A DNA stretch of 64,000 bases. Origin: an uncultured Lewinella sp. (GTDB taxonomy: Bacteria; Bacteroidota; Bacteroidia; Chitinophagales; Saprospiraceae). Shown piece by piece: positions 44,674-54,368 of this stretch. Position numbers and translations under genes: made by a program. Location: the NCBI GenBank assembly GCA_937873655.1, contig CALMYQ010000021.1:1-64000 (forward strand), in the 5' to 3' direction. Under the pieces are notes generated by a model. It was not told the DNA's origin. It ran no database searches and saw only the letters and a program-made list of their open reading frames with translations. Each line of letters starts with the position of its first letter. The stretch's first letter is position 1.

Positions 44674-46890
44674 ATGCACCGAAACACCTTACTAACCTGC
44701 GCCCTGCTGGCGTCCAGCTTGCCTTTTTCAGCTGTTTCCCAACCCGCCATGTATGATCTCGGCAAAACCGAGCGCCCATCGGCCCAGGCCGTTTTTCTGG
44801 AACAGTTGCCTGCCGTCGACGGCGAAGTCCTCAACGATGCAGCCTGGCAGAATGTACCTTCTTTCGGCCAGCTGATCCAGCTGCAGCCGAATGCAGGCCG
44901 GCCGGCTACGGAAAAAACAGCCATTTATATCGCCTACTCGGTAGAGACCTTTTACCTGGCCGTCGTTTGTTACGACGCCAAACCGCAACAACTGGTGGTG
45001 TCCGACGCCAGAAGAGATGCTATTCTGGACGATACGGACAGCTTCCAGTTCATCCTGGATACCTACCACGACAACCAGAACGGGTTCGTTTTCGGCACCA
45101 ACTCCATCGGTGTGGAATACGACGCGCAGATCAATAATGAAGGCGTCGGCAATAACAACGCCAACCGCCAGCAAGGCGGCACGATCGGCGGTGTGAACAT
45201 CAACTGGGACGCCTCCTGGGAAGTCAAAACGCAGGTAGGCGACTACGGGTGGAGCGCGGAGTTCGCCATTCCCTTCCGCACCTTGCGCTATGCGCCCGGT
45301 AAGAATCAGACCTGGGGCGTCAATTTCCAGCGCAATATCCGGAAGACCAACGAAATCGTTTTCTGGGCGCCCATGCCCCTCGGGTTCGACCTCAATCGCC
45401 TTTCGCTGGCCGGCAGCCTTACGGGCCTCGACCTCGTAAGCCCCGGCAACCTCAAACTGATCCCTTATGTGCTCGGCCAGGCCGTTAGGGATTATAAAAA
45501 GTCGCCTGTTAAAACGGAATTCAAACCCGAAGCGGGCGCCGACCTGAAGTACAGCATCACCCCTGCACTGACCCTGGACCTTACCTACAATACGGATTTT
45601 GCCCAGGTGGAAGTGGATGATCAGCAGGTCAATCTCGACCGGTTCAATCTCTTTTTCCCAGAAAAACGGCCCTTCTTTCTGGAAAACGCCGGTCTGTTCA
45701 GCGTCGGAAGCCCCGGTGAGGTAGACCTGTTTTTTAGCCGCCGCATCGGGATCGGCGACAACGGGCAGCAGGTACCCATCATCGGCGGCGCCAGATTGTC
45801 CGGCAAGGTGAAACGAACCAATGTGGGCTTTCTGAGCATGTTTACGGATGATGTTTCCGAGGCCGAGATCCAGCCCAACAACTTTACCGTGGCCCGCGTC
45901 AGCCAGGAATTCGCCAAGCGATCGGCTGTTGGCGCGGCGTTCATCACCCGGGAAGGTTTGGGTGAAGATTCCGGCGATTACAACCGTACCTATGCCGCCG
46001 ACGGCAAGGTCGGGCTAGGCAAAAAAGCGCTCCTTTCCGGGTTTTATGCCCATAGTCAAACGCCCGGCATCGACGACAACGAACACGCTTTCAAATTCCA
46101 GGCGACCTACGACTGGAACCAGCTCAATGTCAACCTGGCCTATACCGAAGTCGGGGAAGGTTTTAACCCGGAGGTCGGGTTTTTGCTCCGGCAATCGTTC
46201 CGGAAACCGGAAATCCTGGTCCTGTACCGGTTGCGGCCCAACGGCAAATTCGGTTTGCTGGAATTAAGACCCCACATTTCCTACCGGCAGTACAGCGATT
46301 TCAACGGCTTCCTGGTAACCGGCTTTCTGCATGTCGACAATCACTGGGAATTCGAAAGCGGTCTGGAGATCCATACCGGCATCAATTTTACAACGGAAGG
46401 CGTTCTGGAACCGTTTGAGATCTCGGAAGGGGTGACCATCCCAGCGGGCGCCTACCGCCACCGGGAGGCCCAGATCCTGTTCATCACCAACCCCAGCAAG
46501 CGGATCTCATTTGATACCCGTTCGGTACTGGGCGGCTTTTTCGGCGGCCGGCGCCTGGCCAACAGCGGGACAATGCGGGTGCGTTTCGGCGACCGGTTCA
46601 ACTCAGCGTTTACCCTAAGCCACAACGATATCAGCCTGCCCGGAGGAGATTTTTCAACCTTCCTCTTCGGCGGCCGGTTGTCTTATTCGTTCACCCCCCG
46701 GATTTTCATTCAAAGCCTGGTGCAATACAACAGCGTCATCGAGGTCTGGTCGGCCAATATCCGGTTCGGATGGCTACAACAGGCCAACACAGGCCTGTTT
46801 GTGGTGTACAACGAAGGCCGCGATGAGTTCGGGATCAGCGGCCGCAATTTTGCGATCAAATATTCCCGCGTATTCGACATCATCAAATAA
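44674..46890 (+). CDS. DUF5916 outer membrane protein with CBM9-like N-terminus
   Basis: 738 residues with a signal peptide (to about residue 24, AVSQ). The N-terminal domain (about 45-240; LPAVDGEVLNDAAWQNVPSF, DTDSFQFILDTYHDNQNG, SWEVKTQVGDYGWSAEFAIPF) resembles family 9 carbohydrate-binding modules. The remainder (FFPEKRPFFLENAGLFS and repeated beta strands) is the DUF5916 outer-membrane beta-barrel. Such proteins are common in Bacteroidota, and the function is not established. The 3' end runs into an octamer-repeat hairpin shared with the convergent hpd gene. Confidence 0.88.
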   Translation: MHRNTLLTCALLASSLPFSAVSQPAMYDLGKTERPSAQAVFLEQLPAVDGEVLNDAAWQNVPSFGQLIQLQPNAGRPATEKTAIYIAYSVETFYLAVVCYDAKPQQLVVSDARRDAILDDTDSFQFILDTYHDNQNGFVFGTNSIGVEYDAQINNEGVGNNNANRQQGGTIGGVNINWDASWEVKTQVGDYGWSAEFAIPFRTLRYAPGKNQTWGVNFQRNIRKTNEIVFWAPMPLGFDLNRLSLAGSLTGLDLVSPGNLKLIPYVLGQAVRDYKKSPVKTEFKPEAGADLKYSITPALTLDLTYNTDFAQVEVDDQQVNLDRFNLFFPEKRPFFLENAGLFSVGSPGEVDLFFSRRIGIGDNGQQVPIIGGARLSGKVKRTNVGFLSMFTDDVSEAEIQPNNFTVARVSQEFAKRSAVGAAFITREGLGEDSGDYNRTYAADGKVGLGKKALLSGFYAHSQTPGIDDNEHAFKFQATYDWNQLNVNLAYTEVGEGFNPEVGFLLRQSFRKPEILVLYRLRPNGKFGLLELRPHISYRQYSDFNGFLVTGFLHVDNHWEFESGLEIHTGINFTTEGVLEPFEISEGVTIPAGAYRHREAQILFITNPSKRISFDTRSVLGGFFGGRRLANSGTMRVRFGDRFNSAFTLSHNDISLPGGDFSTFLFGGRLSYSFTPRIFIQSLVQYNSVIEVWSANIRFGWLQQANTGLFVVYNEGRDEFGISGRNFAIKYSRVFDIIK

Positions 46891-46894
46891 ACGA

Positions 46895-46967
46895 GAATCG
46901 AGGAACCGACCCAATTCAGTTCCTCGATTCCTCAATTCCTCGATTCCTCGATTCCTCAATTCCTCAC

Positions 46968-46970
<3 letters not shown>
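46895..46970. repeat. Octamer tandem repeat with hairpin between convergent genes
   Basis: GAATCGAGGAAC (46895-46906) and GTTCCTCGATTC (46919-46930) make a perfect 12 bp stem. Six octamer units of the form TCCTCNNT follow from 46921 to 46968, reaching the hpd stop codon. This is the same octamer as at 1-56 in the opposite orientation. It lies between the ends of the DUF5916 gene (plus) and hpd (minus) and may help terminate both. Confidence 0.85.
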
Positions 46971-48080
<1,110 letters not shown>

Positions 48081-48533
48081 TTACATTGATCCGTTGTCGC
48101 CGGGGTTCAGGTTTTCAAAAACGCGGTTCAGGATTTCGGTGAGCTGGTCCATTTGCCGGTCGTCGAGGCCGGCCCAGGCTTTCAGGCGGGCGGCTTTGAC
48201 TATGGGCAGAACCGCTTCGATTTTTTGGCCGCCGGCCGGTGTCAGCTGGATGATAAACCGGCGCCGGTCATTGGGGTCGGGGGTTCTGGTGGCCAACCCT
48301 TTCGCACACAGCAGATCAATGATCCGGGTGACGGTGGGCGCGTCTTTGAAGGTTGCCCGGGCCAGTTCCAGCTGGCTGACACCCGGCGTTTTTTCCAGTT
48401 CCTGCATCAGTATCCACTGGTCGACGGTGATATCGGCTGATGCGGCTGCCAATTGCTGCTGGATATGCTGCTTCATGCGCTTGGCGGTCCGTTCCAGGAT
48501 AAAACCGGATTGTTCAGTTTTTTTGTCTGGCAT
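48081..48533 (-). CDS. MarR family transcriptional regulator
   Basis: 150 residues with the winged helix signature (VSQLELARATFKDAPTVTRIIDLLCAKGLATRTPDPNDRRRFIIQLTPAG); the wing DPNDRRR is diagnostic. It precedes hpd in a two-gene unit. The divergent gap to the AraC gene contains an 18 bp inverted repeat (48571-48588) that could be its operator. The likely effector is a tyrosine-pathway aromatic acid; that is inference from position. Confidence 0.9.
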   Translation of the reverse strand: MPDKKTEQSGFILERTAKRMKQHIQQQLAAASADITVDQWILMQELEKTPGVSQLELARATFKDAPTVTRIIDLLCAKGLATRTPDPNDRRRFIIQLTPAGGQKIEAVLPIVKAARLKAWAGLDDRQMDQLTEILNRVFENLNPGDNGSM

Positions 48534-48570
48534 GCATGGATGGTTGTGAGGGTTTTTGGCACGACAAAAT

Positions 48571-48588
48571 TAATTGTTTTACTAATTA
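48571..48588. promoter_or_regulatory. Candidate MarR operator
   Basis: TAATTGTTTTACTAATTA contains inverted halves TAATT and AATTA separated by 8 bp, in the gap between the divergent MarR and AraC genes. MarR proteins bind such AT-rich palindromes. No functional evidence. Confidence 0.35.
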
Positions 48589-48627
48589 TTTGCAAGCTAA
48601 GCGTGTTAACAAATCGGCCTAATCTGT

Positions 48628-48635
48628 TAAATTTG
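48628..48635 (+). promoter_or_regulatory. Candidate -7 promoter box
   Basis: TAAATTTG matches TAnnTTTG and lies 20 bp before the AraC-family gene start. The -33 box was not found. Confidence 0.35.
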
Positions 48636-48655
48636 TTGCGAAGAAATCAGACTGG

Positions 48656-49525
48656 ATGATCAAGACCTACGCCGACATTAATCCGGAAGACGGCAACCTG
48701 ACCTTCGAACTGAAAAGGATGGAGGCCATTTACAAGAAAGCTGACGGCCGGCCGGACGCGCCGCACCGGCATGGGTATTATACCATCATCCTGGTAGAAT
48801 CCGGCGAGGGCAGGCATATTGTCGACTTCAACGAATTTGCATTGGCCGGATCTCAGGTGTATTTCATCACGCCGGGCCAGGTGCACCAACTGGCCGCAAA
48901 CCGGCAACCCGTGGGAAGCATCATCGCTTTCTCGCCGGGATTTTTGCTTCAAAACGGCATCGACGACTGTTTTATCACGGATATCAACCTGTTCAATGCC
49001 TATGGGTTTTCACCCCCGCTGGAAGTGACGCCCGTTCAAATGGAAGAGCTGACGGCATTGGCCGCCAAAATGGCCGGATATCAGCGGAGCGCTGACCGGT
49101 TCAGTTACCAGGCGATCGGCGCCTGTCTGAAGCTGTTCCTGATCATCTGCAACAATGCCTGTACGCTCGTCAGGGAAGAAAACACCCAAACCGTGCAGGC
49201 CGGCATCAGCATTTTGCGCAATTTCAAACAACTGGTCGAAGAAAACTTCCAAAGCCGGCACCAGGTCGGTTTCTACGCCCGACGGCTGGCCGTAACCGCG
49301 GGTCACCTGAACGATACGGTCAAGGCGCTTACAGGCAAAACCGCCAAGGAATTCATCCAGGAAAGGATCGCTACCGAAGCCCGCCGGTTGCTCTTTTTTT
49401 CCGATTTGAACACAAAACAGATCGGCTTTGAACTGGGGTTTTCCGATCCGGCCTATTTCAGCAATTTCTTCAAGAAAATGACCGGCCAGTCCGCGCAGGC
49501 CTTCAAAACGGCTTCACATCCCTGA
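48656..49525 (+). CDS. AraC family transcriptional regulator
   Basis: 289 residues. An N-terminal cupin-like domain (APHRHGYYTIILVESGEGRHIVDF, PGQVHQL) is followed by the double helix-turn-helix AraC domain (about 190-285; VGFYARRLAVTAGHLNDTVK and IGFELGFSDPAYFSNFFKKMTG). The pirin gene starts 93 bp downstream on the same strand, so it is a reasonable target or cotranscribed partner. The ligand is not readable. Confidence 0.92.
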   Translation: MIKTYADINPEDGNLTFELKRMEAIYKKADGRPDAPHRHGYYTIILVESGEGRHIVDFNEFALAGSQVYFITPGQVHQLAANRQPVGSIIAFSPGFLLQNGIDDCFITDINLFNAYGFSPPLEVTPVQMEELTALAAKMAGYQRSADRFSYQAIGACLKLFLIICNNACTLVREENTQTVQAGISILRNFKQLVEENFQSRHQVGFYARRLAVTAGHLNDTVKALTGKTAKEFIQERIATEARRLLFFSDLNTKQIGFELGFSDPAYFSNFFKKMTGQSAQAFKTASHP

Positions 49526-49618
49526 TTTCTACAATCCTTTCCCGGTTTTTTCTATTTATCCAGGGCGCGTTTCGGCCGAAATTTGCAGTATCAATTTCAA
49601 CCATTAAAAGGAACAGAT

Positions 49619-50329
49619 ATGAAATCCATACTGCATAAAGCCGATACGAGAGGACTGGCCGACCACGGATGGCTGGTTAGCCGTCATACCTTCAGCTTTG
49701 CCAATTATTACAACCCCGAACGCGTCCATTTCGGAGCGCTGCGCGTGCTGAACGACGACCGGGTAGCGCCGGGCAAAGGGTTCGGCACCCACCCGCACGA
49801 CAATATGGAAATCATTTCCATACCGCTGGAAGGCGACCTCGAACACAAGGACAGCATGGGCAATACGACTGTGATCCGGGAAGGTGACGTACAGGTCATG
49901 AGCGCCGGAACGGGCATCTTCCACAGCGAATACAACAAGAATGCCGACAAAGAGGTGAAATTCCTCCAGATCTGGGTATTTCCCGATAAAGCAAACGTCA
50001 AACCCCGGTACGACCAGATCACCCTGCAAAACAGCCGATTGAAAAATCAGCTGTTCCAGGTCCTTTCTCCCAACCCGGAAGACGACGGCGTGTGGATCCA
50101 CCAGAACGCCTGGTTTCACATGGGCAACCTGGAAAAAGGATACACCGGAGAATACGCCCTGCACGGAGAAGGAACCGGCGTTTACGCGTTCGTTCTGGAT
50201 GGCGAAATCAGCATTGACGGCCGAAGCCTGGCAAAACGCGACGGTTTCGGTGTGTGGGATACGGATAAAATCACCATAACCGCGGATTCGGATGCCCGTT
50301 TGTTGCTCATGGAAGTGCCGATGGAATAG
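49619..50329 (+). CDS. Pirin family protein
   Basis: 236 residues from ATG 49619 (MKSILHKADTRG). Cupin fold with the pirin N-terminal signature FGALRVLNDDRVAPGKGFGTHPHDNMEI, metal-binding His in HPHDN and a further His in IFHSEYN, and a C-terminal cupin. Pirins bind Fe and several act as quercetin dioxygenases or redox sensors. Here it follows an AraC-type regulator. A heptamer array begins 47 bp after its stop. Confidence 0.92.
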   Translation: MKSILHKADTRGLADHGWLVSRHTFSFANYYNPERVHFGALRVLNDDRVAPGKGFGTHPHDNMEIISIPLEGDLEHKDSMGNTTVIREGDVQVMSAGTGIFHSEYNKNADKEVKFLQIWVFPDKANVKPRYDQITLQNSRLKNQLFQVLSPNPEDDGVWIHQNAWFHMGNLEKGYTGEYALHGEGTGVYAFVLDGEISIDGRSLAKRDGFGVWDTDKITITADSDARLLLMEVPME

Positions 50330-50376
50330 GATGCTGCCCGCCGTCGCTCTTTGGGAGCTATGGCGGACGGGGGATA

Positions 50377-50537
50377 CTGGCGACTGCCAACTGAAGACTG
50401 CCAACTGCCAACTGCCAACTGCCAACTGAAGACTGGATGCTAGATGCTGGATGCTGGGGGCTGGATGCTGGGTGCTGGGTGTTGGATACTGGATGCTGGA
50501 TGCTGGATGCTGGGGACTTACGACTAATAACTTACGA
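50377..50537. repeat. Heptamer array of 23 units in unbroken register
   Basis: From 50377 the sequence can be cut into 23 consecutive 7-base units without loss of phase, nearly all starting CTG, CTT or CTA. The flavours are CTGCCAA, CTGAAGA, CTGGATG, CTGGGTG and CTTACGA, arranged in blocks rather than at random. It fills the 202 bp gap between pirin and the anti-sigma gene and overlaps the last codons of the latter. It shares flavours (on the opposite strand) with the array at 56488 and with 59254. Confidence 0.85.
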
Positions 50538-51254
50538 CTTAATTACAGCAAGTAATTCCCGGGCTTTTTCCCAGCGGTAGGTTTTTGTCTGTACGATTGT
50601 TTGTAATTGTGCAACGGCTTTTTCCTCTTGGCCGCTTCCGAGCCAGGCCAGGGCGAGGTACCAACCCGCCTGTTCGGCGAATGCAGTCTCGGAGGCGGCT
50701 GCTTTTTGGAGGTAGCCGGTCGCTTTTTCAGGATGATTATCGGCCAATTGGGCAATGCCGAGGTAGAATACGGGGGTAATATCGCCGGGGTCCTGATCGG
50801 CCCATTCTTCCAGAAGGGGAATGGCCGCCTGAAAATCCCCTGCCCCATAGGTTTCTTGTAATTCAGCGCGGTCACTGGTTTCGCCGCGCTGTTGCAGCAC
50901 AAGCGGATAGGGTTCAAAATAGGCGGTATAGTCAGGCGGAGAAGCCGGCCGGCCAATGTGCAGGATGCTCCAGACCGCCAACAGCAGGATCGCAGCCGCT
51001 GCCGACGTCCAGATCCAGACCGGTCTTAAAAAGGGCCGGTTTGTGCCGCCCCCCCTTTGATCCGCTTGCTGCAGTTGCCGGCGCAGGGCGATCCATTCCT
51101 GATCCGCAGCGGCAGCCTGCATCCATTTTTCGACCCGGATTGCTTCGGCCAGTTCCGGGTTGCCGGCCATCTGCTCTTCGAAAGCCCGGCGCTCGTCGTT
51201 GTTCATTGCGCCGGTCATGTATTTCTCGATCGTTTCGTCCTGTCGTTGCTGCAT
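50532..51254 (-). CDS. Anti-sigma factor-like protein with TPR tail
   Basis: 240 residues. The N-terminus (MQQRQDETIEKYMTGAMNNDERRAFEEQM) resembles anti-sigma domains. A transmembrane helix lies near residues 89-107 (VWIWTSAAAAILLLAVWSI), followed by TPR-like repeats (about 140-235: AAIPLLEEWADQDPGDITPVFYLGIAQLADN). It sits 10 bp downstream of an ECF sigma factor on the same strand, the usual sigma and anti-sigma pair. The last codons overlap the heptamer array. The signal sensed is unknown. Confidence 0.82.
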   Translation of the reverse strand: MQQRQDETIEKYMTGAMNNDERRAFEEQMAGNPELAEAIRVEKWMQAAAADQEWIALRRQLQQADQRGGGTNRPFLRPVWIWTSAAAAILLLAVWSILHIGRPASPPDYTAYFEPYPLVLQQRGETSDRAELQETYGAGDFQAAIPLLEEWADQDPGDITPVFYLGIAQLADNHPEKATGYLQKAAASETAFAEQAGWYLALAWLGSGQEEKAVAQLQTIVQTKTYRWEKARELLAVIKS

Positions 51255-51264
51255 GCTGTGATAT

Positions 51265-51825
51265 TTATAAAAACGGGAACCTGGGATCCTTTTGCATGGC
51301 TTCTTTCAACGCCTGCTTGCATTCGAATTTTTTCTTTTTCACATACCCCGGGGAGAAATCAAGCTTTCCGGCAATTTCATCCGTTGATTGCCGCTGAAAA
51401 TGCAACCCGAGAATTTTCCGGCAGGTATCCCCCAATTTTTCCAGGCAAGTGTGGAACAATTGAAAGCGTTCGGCCTCCAGGAGCGTGTCCCGGATGTCCT
51501 CCGGCACGTGCCAATCTCCGGGGTTTTCCTCCAGCGGCTCAATTTTTTGCGTCCTGCGTTGCCGGGTAAACCATTGGTATTTCCCGGCGGAAAACAGGTA
51601 GGTTTGCAACCCGGCCCTGATCTCGAAATTCGCGTCGCTCCGCACCTTTCTGAACAGCGCCAGGAGCACTTCCTGAAAAATATCCCTGGCGTCGGCTTCC
51701 TTTCCTCCCCGGCTGGTGACATACCGGATCAGGCCCGGCAGGAATTGCCGGTAGAAATGGTCAATCACCTGGCCCTCCGATCGCGCCAGACCATCCAATA
51801 ATTGCCGGTCGCTCAACTCAGCCAT
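51265..51825 (-). CDS. ECF RNA polymerase sigma factor
   Basis: 186 residues. Region 2 (DARDIFQEVLLALFRKVRSDANFEIRAGLQTYLFSAG) and region 4 (CRKILGLHFQRQSTDEIAGKLDFSPGYVKKKKFECKQ) are both present, with the long linker and lysine-rich ending common in Bacteroidota ECFs. The anti-sigma candidate follows 10 bp later. The target promoter set cannot be read from the sequence. Confidence 0.9.
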   Translation of the reverse strand: MAELSDRQLLDGLARSEGQVIDHFYRQFLPGLIRYVTSRGGKEADARDIFQEVLLALFRKVRSDANFEIRAGLQTYLFSAGKYQWFTRQRRTQKIEPLEENPGDWHVPEDIRDTLLEAERFQLFHTCLEKLGDTCRKILGLHFQRQSTDEIAGKLDFSPGYVKKKKFECKQALKEAMQKDPRFPFL

Positions 51826-51898
51826 CCCCCTTTTATTAGTCTCTGCAGAAGGTGAAAAAGATACCTCTAAAAATATAGAATCACCAAATATTGCGCTT

Positions 51899-52882
51899 TC
51901 AGGCGGCCAGATGCGGCAGCACTTCGAGCGTCAACGCCTCCTTTTCCTCCGGCGTCATATCCAGCGGCAACTGGGCTACGCCGTACAGCCGGCGCAGGAT
52001 TTCAACGGCTGCAAACGCCTGCACCGCCTTGGGGTCAAACGCACCGTATCCGGTTTCCAGCGCCGCTATGGCGCGAGGCCATTCTACCCCGCAAAAACGG
52101 AGGTGCGCCAGGAATACCCCGAGGTCGAAAGCCGATTCGCCGAGGAAACAGAATTCAGGGTCAATCACAAATGCGCCGTTATCGGTCCAAAGCCAGCTGC
52201 CGGGGAAAAAATCACCGTGCAGCAGGGTGTCGCCGTCGGCAAGGTAGCGCTGCCCCAGGGCCAGGGTACGCTCGCGGAGGCCGGGTTGGTTGAAAATGGT
52301 GCGCGCCGCTACGGTCTGCAATCCGGGTTGGATATCCTCCAGCGGGAATTTGTTATCGGGCTGGAAGGGGAAATCGAAAATATGCAGGTGGTTGAGCTCC
52401 CGCATACCCCGGTTGGAAAAGTCGACCCCGGGTGAAGCTGCCGCGCTATTGGAATGCAACGCCCTCAGAAAACCGGTCAAAGTGCCCAGTACGGCTTCCG
52501 GAAAGGGATTTTCCCGTTTATAATACGCCGTGAAGTCGGCGCCTTCTCCCAGGTCTTCGATGGCCTGGATATGATTTTCAGGGTCGAAAAAAAGGAGTGA
52601 AGGAAGCAATTCGCCGACCCCGGCCCAGGCGGCGGCCACCTTAAAAAAGGCCGCTTCCATACCGGCGCGCTCTACCGGCGCAGGAATGGAAGGGTATTTT
52701 TCGACATACGGACGAGCCTGTTTCAGAATGAAGGTCCGGTCTGCGGTCCGGATGCGCAAGGTGTAGTTCATATTGCCCTCCCCTGCCTTTTCCGCGCCGG
52801 TCAGCGTTTCGCCGGGCAGGATCAGGCCGGTTTGACGAAGATAGCCGGTCAGTTCTTTTGTATTGTTCTGATCTAAATGCAT
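51899..52882 (-). CDS. APH-family small-molecule kinase (5-methylthioribose kinase-like)
   Basis: 327 residues. It has the nucleotide-binding start GEGNMNYTLRI near residue 35, a kinase Lys in TFILKQARP, the catalytic loop LLHGDFFPGSWL near residue 220, and VIDPEFCFLGESAFDLG. The aminoglycoside-phosphotransferase fold is clear. The HGDFFPGS and DPEFCFxG spacing is closer to 5-methylthioribose kinases than to antibiotic kinases, so a methionine-salvage role is possible but not proven. It lies between the ECF gene and the control region of the exporter operon, on the opposite strand. Confidence 0.85.
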   Translation of the reverse strand: MHLDQNNTKELTGYLRQTGLILPGETLTGAEKAGEGNMNYTLRIRTADRTFILKQARPYVEKYPSIPAPVERAGMEAAFFKVAAAWAGVGELLPSLLFFDPENHIQAIEDLGEGADFTAYYKRENPFPEAVLGTLTGFLRALHSNSAAASPGVDFSNRGMRELNHLHIFDFPFQPDNKFPLEDIQPGLQTVAARTIFNQPGLRERTLALGQRYLADGDTLLHGDFFPGSWLWTDNGAFVIDPEFCFLGESAFDLGVFLAHLRFCGVEWPRAIAALETGYGAFDPKAVQAFAAVEILRRLYGVAQLPLDMTPEEKEALTLEVLPHLAA

Positions 52883-52983
52883 AAGCGTTTTTTTGCCAGG
52901 CTAAGATAACCCGTTGTTTCGTAATCCATAAATGCAACCCGGTCGCAAAGCGCGATCAAAGCGCATATTGCGGGACCCAATAC

Positions 52984-53018
52984 TTTCCGATTCCGGACAA
53001 AGTATCCGATTCCGGACA
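52984..53018 (+). promoter_or_regulatory. Paired enhancer-type operator sites of the exporter operon
   Basis: TTTCCGATTCCGGACA (52984-52999) and TATCCGATTCCGGACA (53003-53018) share 13 identical bases and fit TGTYCG-N4-CGRACA in the right half. Centres are 19 bp apart, and 88 and 69 bp from the centre of the sigma-54 promoter at 53072. They are the probable binding sites for the NtrC-type regulator encoded at 59377. Confidence 0.75.
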
Positions 53019-53071
53019 AAAAGAACAATGTTTTTTATTTGTAAATAATTAATAGTCAATTCATTAAATTG

Positions 53072-53087
53072 TGGCACGCGTTTGGCA
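53072..53087 (+). promoter_or_regulatory. Sigma-54 (-24/-12) promoter
   Basis: TGGCACGCGTTTGGCA matches the consensus TGGCACGN4TTGCA with GG and GC at the correct 12 bp separation and one mismatch in the -12 box. It predicts a transcript starting near 53098 and fixes the first gene's start at ATG 53115, since a start at 53082 would lie inside the promoter. Confidence 0.8.
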
Positions 53088-53114
53088 CTTATCTGTTCAA
53101 CATCAAAACGGCGT

Positions 53115-54368
53115 ATGGACAGAGAATTGTCGGACATAACCAAACGGAAAAGGAAGATCAGGCTGATAGCTTTTACCGGCATCGGATTGCTCCTCCTGCT
53201 GGTGCTGATATGGGGGCTGCGCAAGGCGTTTGAAAACCGCCTCGACCCGCGCCAGATCCTGACGGCTGTGGCGGAGACCGGCCCGGTAGAAAGCTCCGTA
53301 ACCGCTACCGGGGAAGTCATTCCCGAATTTGAGCAGGTGATCACCAGTCCGATCCAGGCAAACATCGATGAGGTCCTGAAGAGCGCCGGTTCCAGGGTTG
53401 AACCGGGGAACGCGATATTGGTGCTCGACCGGTCTTTTGCCCTGCTGGATTACGAAAAACTCCGGCAGGAGAAGGAGCTGAAAGAGAACGGGATCACTAA
53501 ACTCCGGCTGGAATTGCAGAAGAACTCATTCGACCTGCAGATCACCGATTCCATCAAGGCCTTGGAAATCCTGCAGATGGAAACGGAGCTGGAAGACGCC
53601 AAACGACTGCTGCAGATCGGCGGCGGCACCCAGGAAGAGGTGGATCTCAAGGCCAACAAGCTCAAAATGGCGCGGCTCGAAAAGCGAAAGCTCGAATTCG
53701 GATTGGGTATCGACCGGCAGCAAACAGAAACCAGCATCCGGGAACTGCAACTTCAATCCGAGATCCAGGGCAGTTCCCTCAAAACCATGGAAGAAAAACT
53801 GCAGCGTGCAAACGTAGTGGCCTCCCGCAGCGGGGTGATCACCTGGGTGAATGAAAACCTGGGTACCGCTGTCAATGAAGGCGACGTGCTGGCCAGGGTT
53901 GCCGATCTCAGCAGGTTCAAGATCGTCGGCACCTGTTCGAACGCCTATGCCGAGCGGATCCATGCCGGCATGCCCGTAATCGTGCAACTCAACGGGGATG
54001 AACGAACGGAAGGGACGGTCTCTACCGTTCGGCCGACCGTTGAGAACAATATCCTGACTTTTGAAGTCAAACTGGACCGGCCGGACCATCCGCAGCTCCG
54101 ACCCAATATGCGGGTGGAGATCTATATTGTCACGGGCTCGAAACAAGCGGCCGTCCGGGTGGCCAACGGGCCCGCGTTCAACGGAAATCCGACCCAAGAC
54201 TTGTTTGTCATCCAGGGCGACCGGGCCGTACGCCGAACGGTGCAGGTCGGGTTGAGCAATTTTGACTTCGTCGAGATTGAACAGAATATCCGGGAAGGCG
54301 AAGAGGTCATCATCAGCGATATGACCCGTTACGAACACCTCACCCAGCTAAAAATAAACCGGCCATGA
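53115..54368 (+). CDS. HlyD-family membrane fusion protein
   Basis: 417 residues from ATG 53115 (MDRELSDITKRKRKI). An N-terminal transmembrane helix (about 18-38) is followed by a biotinyl-lipoyl-like half (VTATGEVIPEFEQVITSPIQANIDEVLKSAGSRVEPG), a long coiled-coil hairpin (about 115-235), the second lipoyl half (ASRSGVITWVNENLGTAVNEGDVL), and a beta-barrel domain. It links inner and outer membrane parts of the exporter. It is the first gene of a unit with a sigma-54 promoter at 53072 and overlaps the TolC-type gene by 4 bp. Confidence 0.93.
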   Translation: MDRELSDITKRKRKIRLIAFTGIGLLLLLVLIWGLRKAFENRLDPRQILTAVAETGPVESSVTATGEVIPEFEQVITSPIQANIDEVLKSAGSRVEPGNAILVLDRSFALLDYEKLRQEKELKENGITKLRLELQKNSFDLQITDSIKALEILQMETELEDAKRLLQIGGGTQEEVDLKANKLKMARLEKRKLEFGLGIDRQQTETSIRELQLQSEIQGSSLKTMEEKLQRANVVASRSGVITWVNENLGTAVNEGDVLARVADLSRFKIVGTCSNAYAERIHAGMPVIVQLNGDERTEGTVSTVRPTVENNILTFEVKLDRPDHPQLRPNMRVEIYIVTGSKQAAVRVANGPAFNGNPTQDLFVIQGDRAVRRTVQVGLSNFDFVEIEQNIREGEEVIISDMTRYEHLTQLKINRP

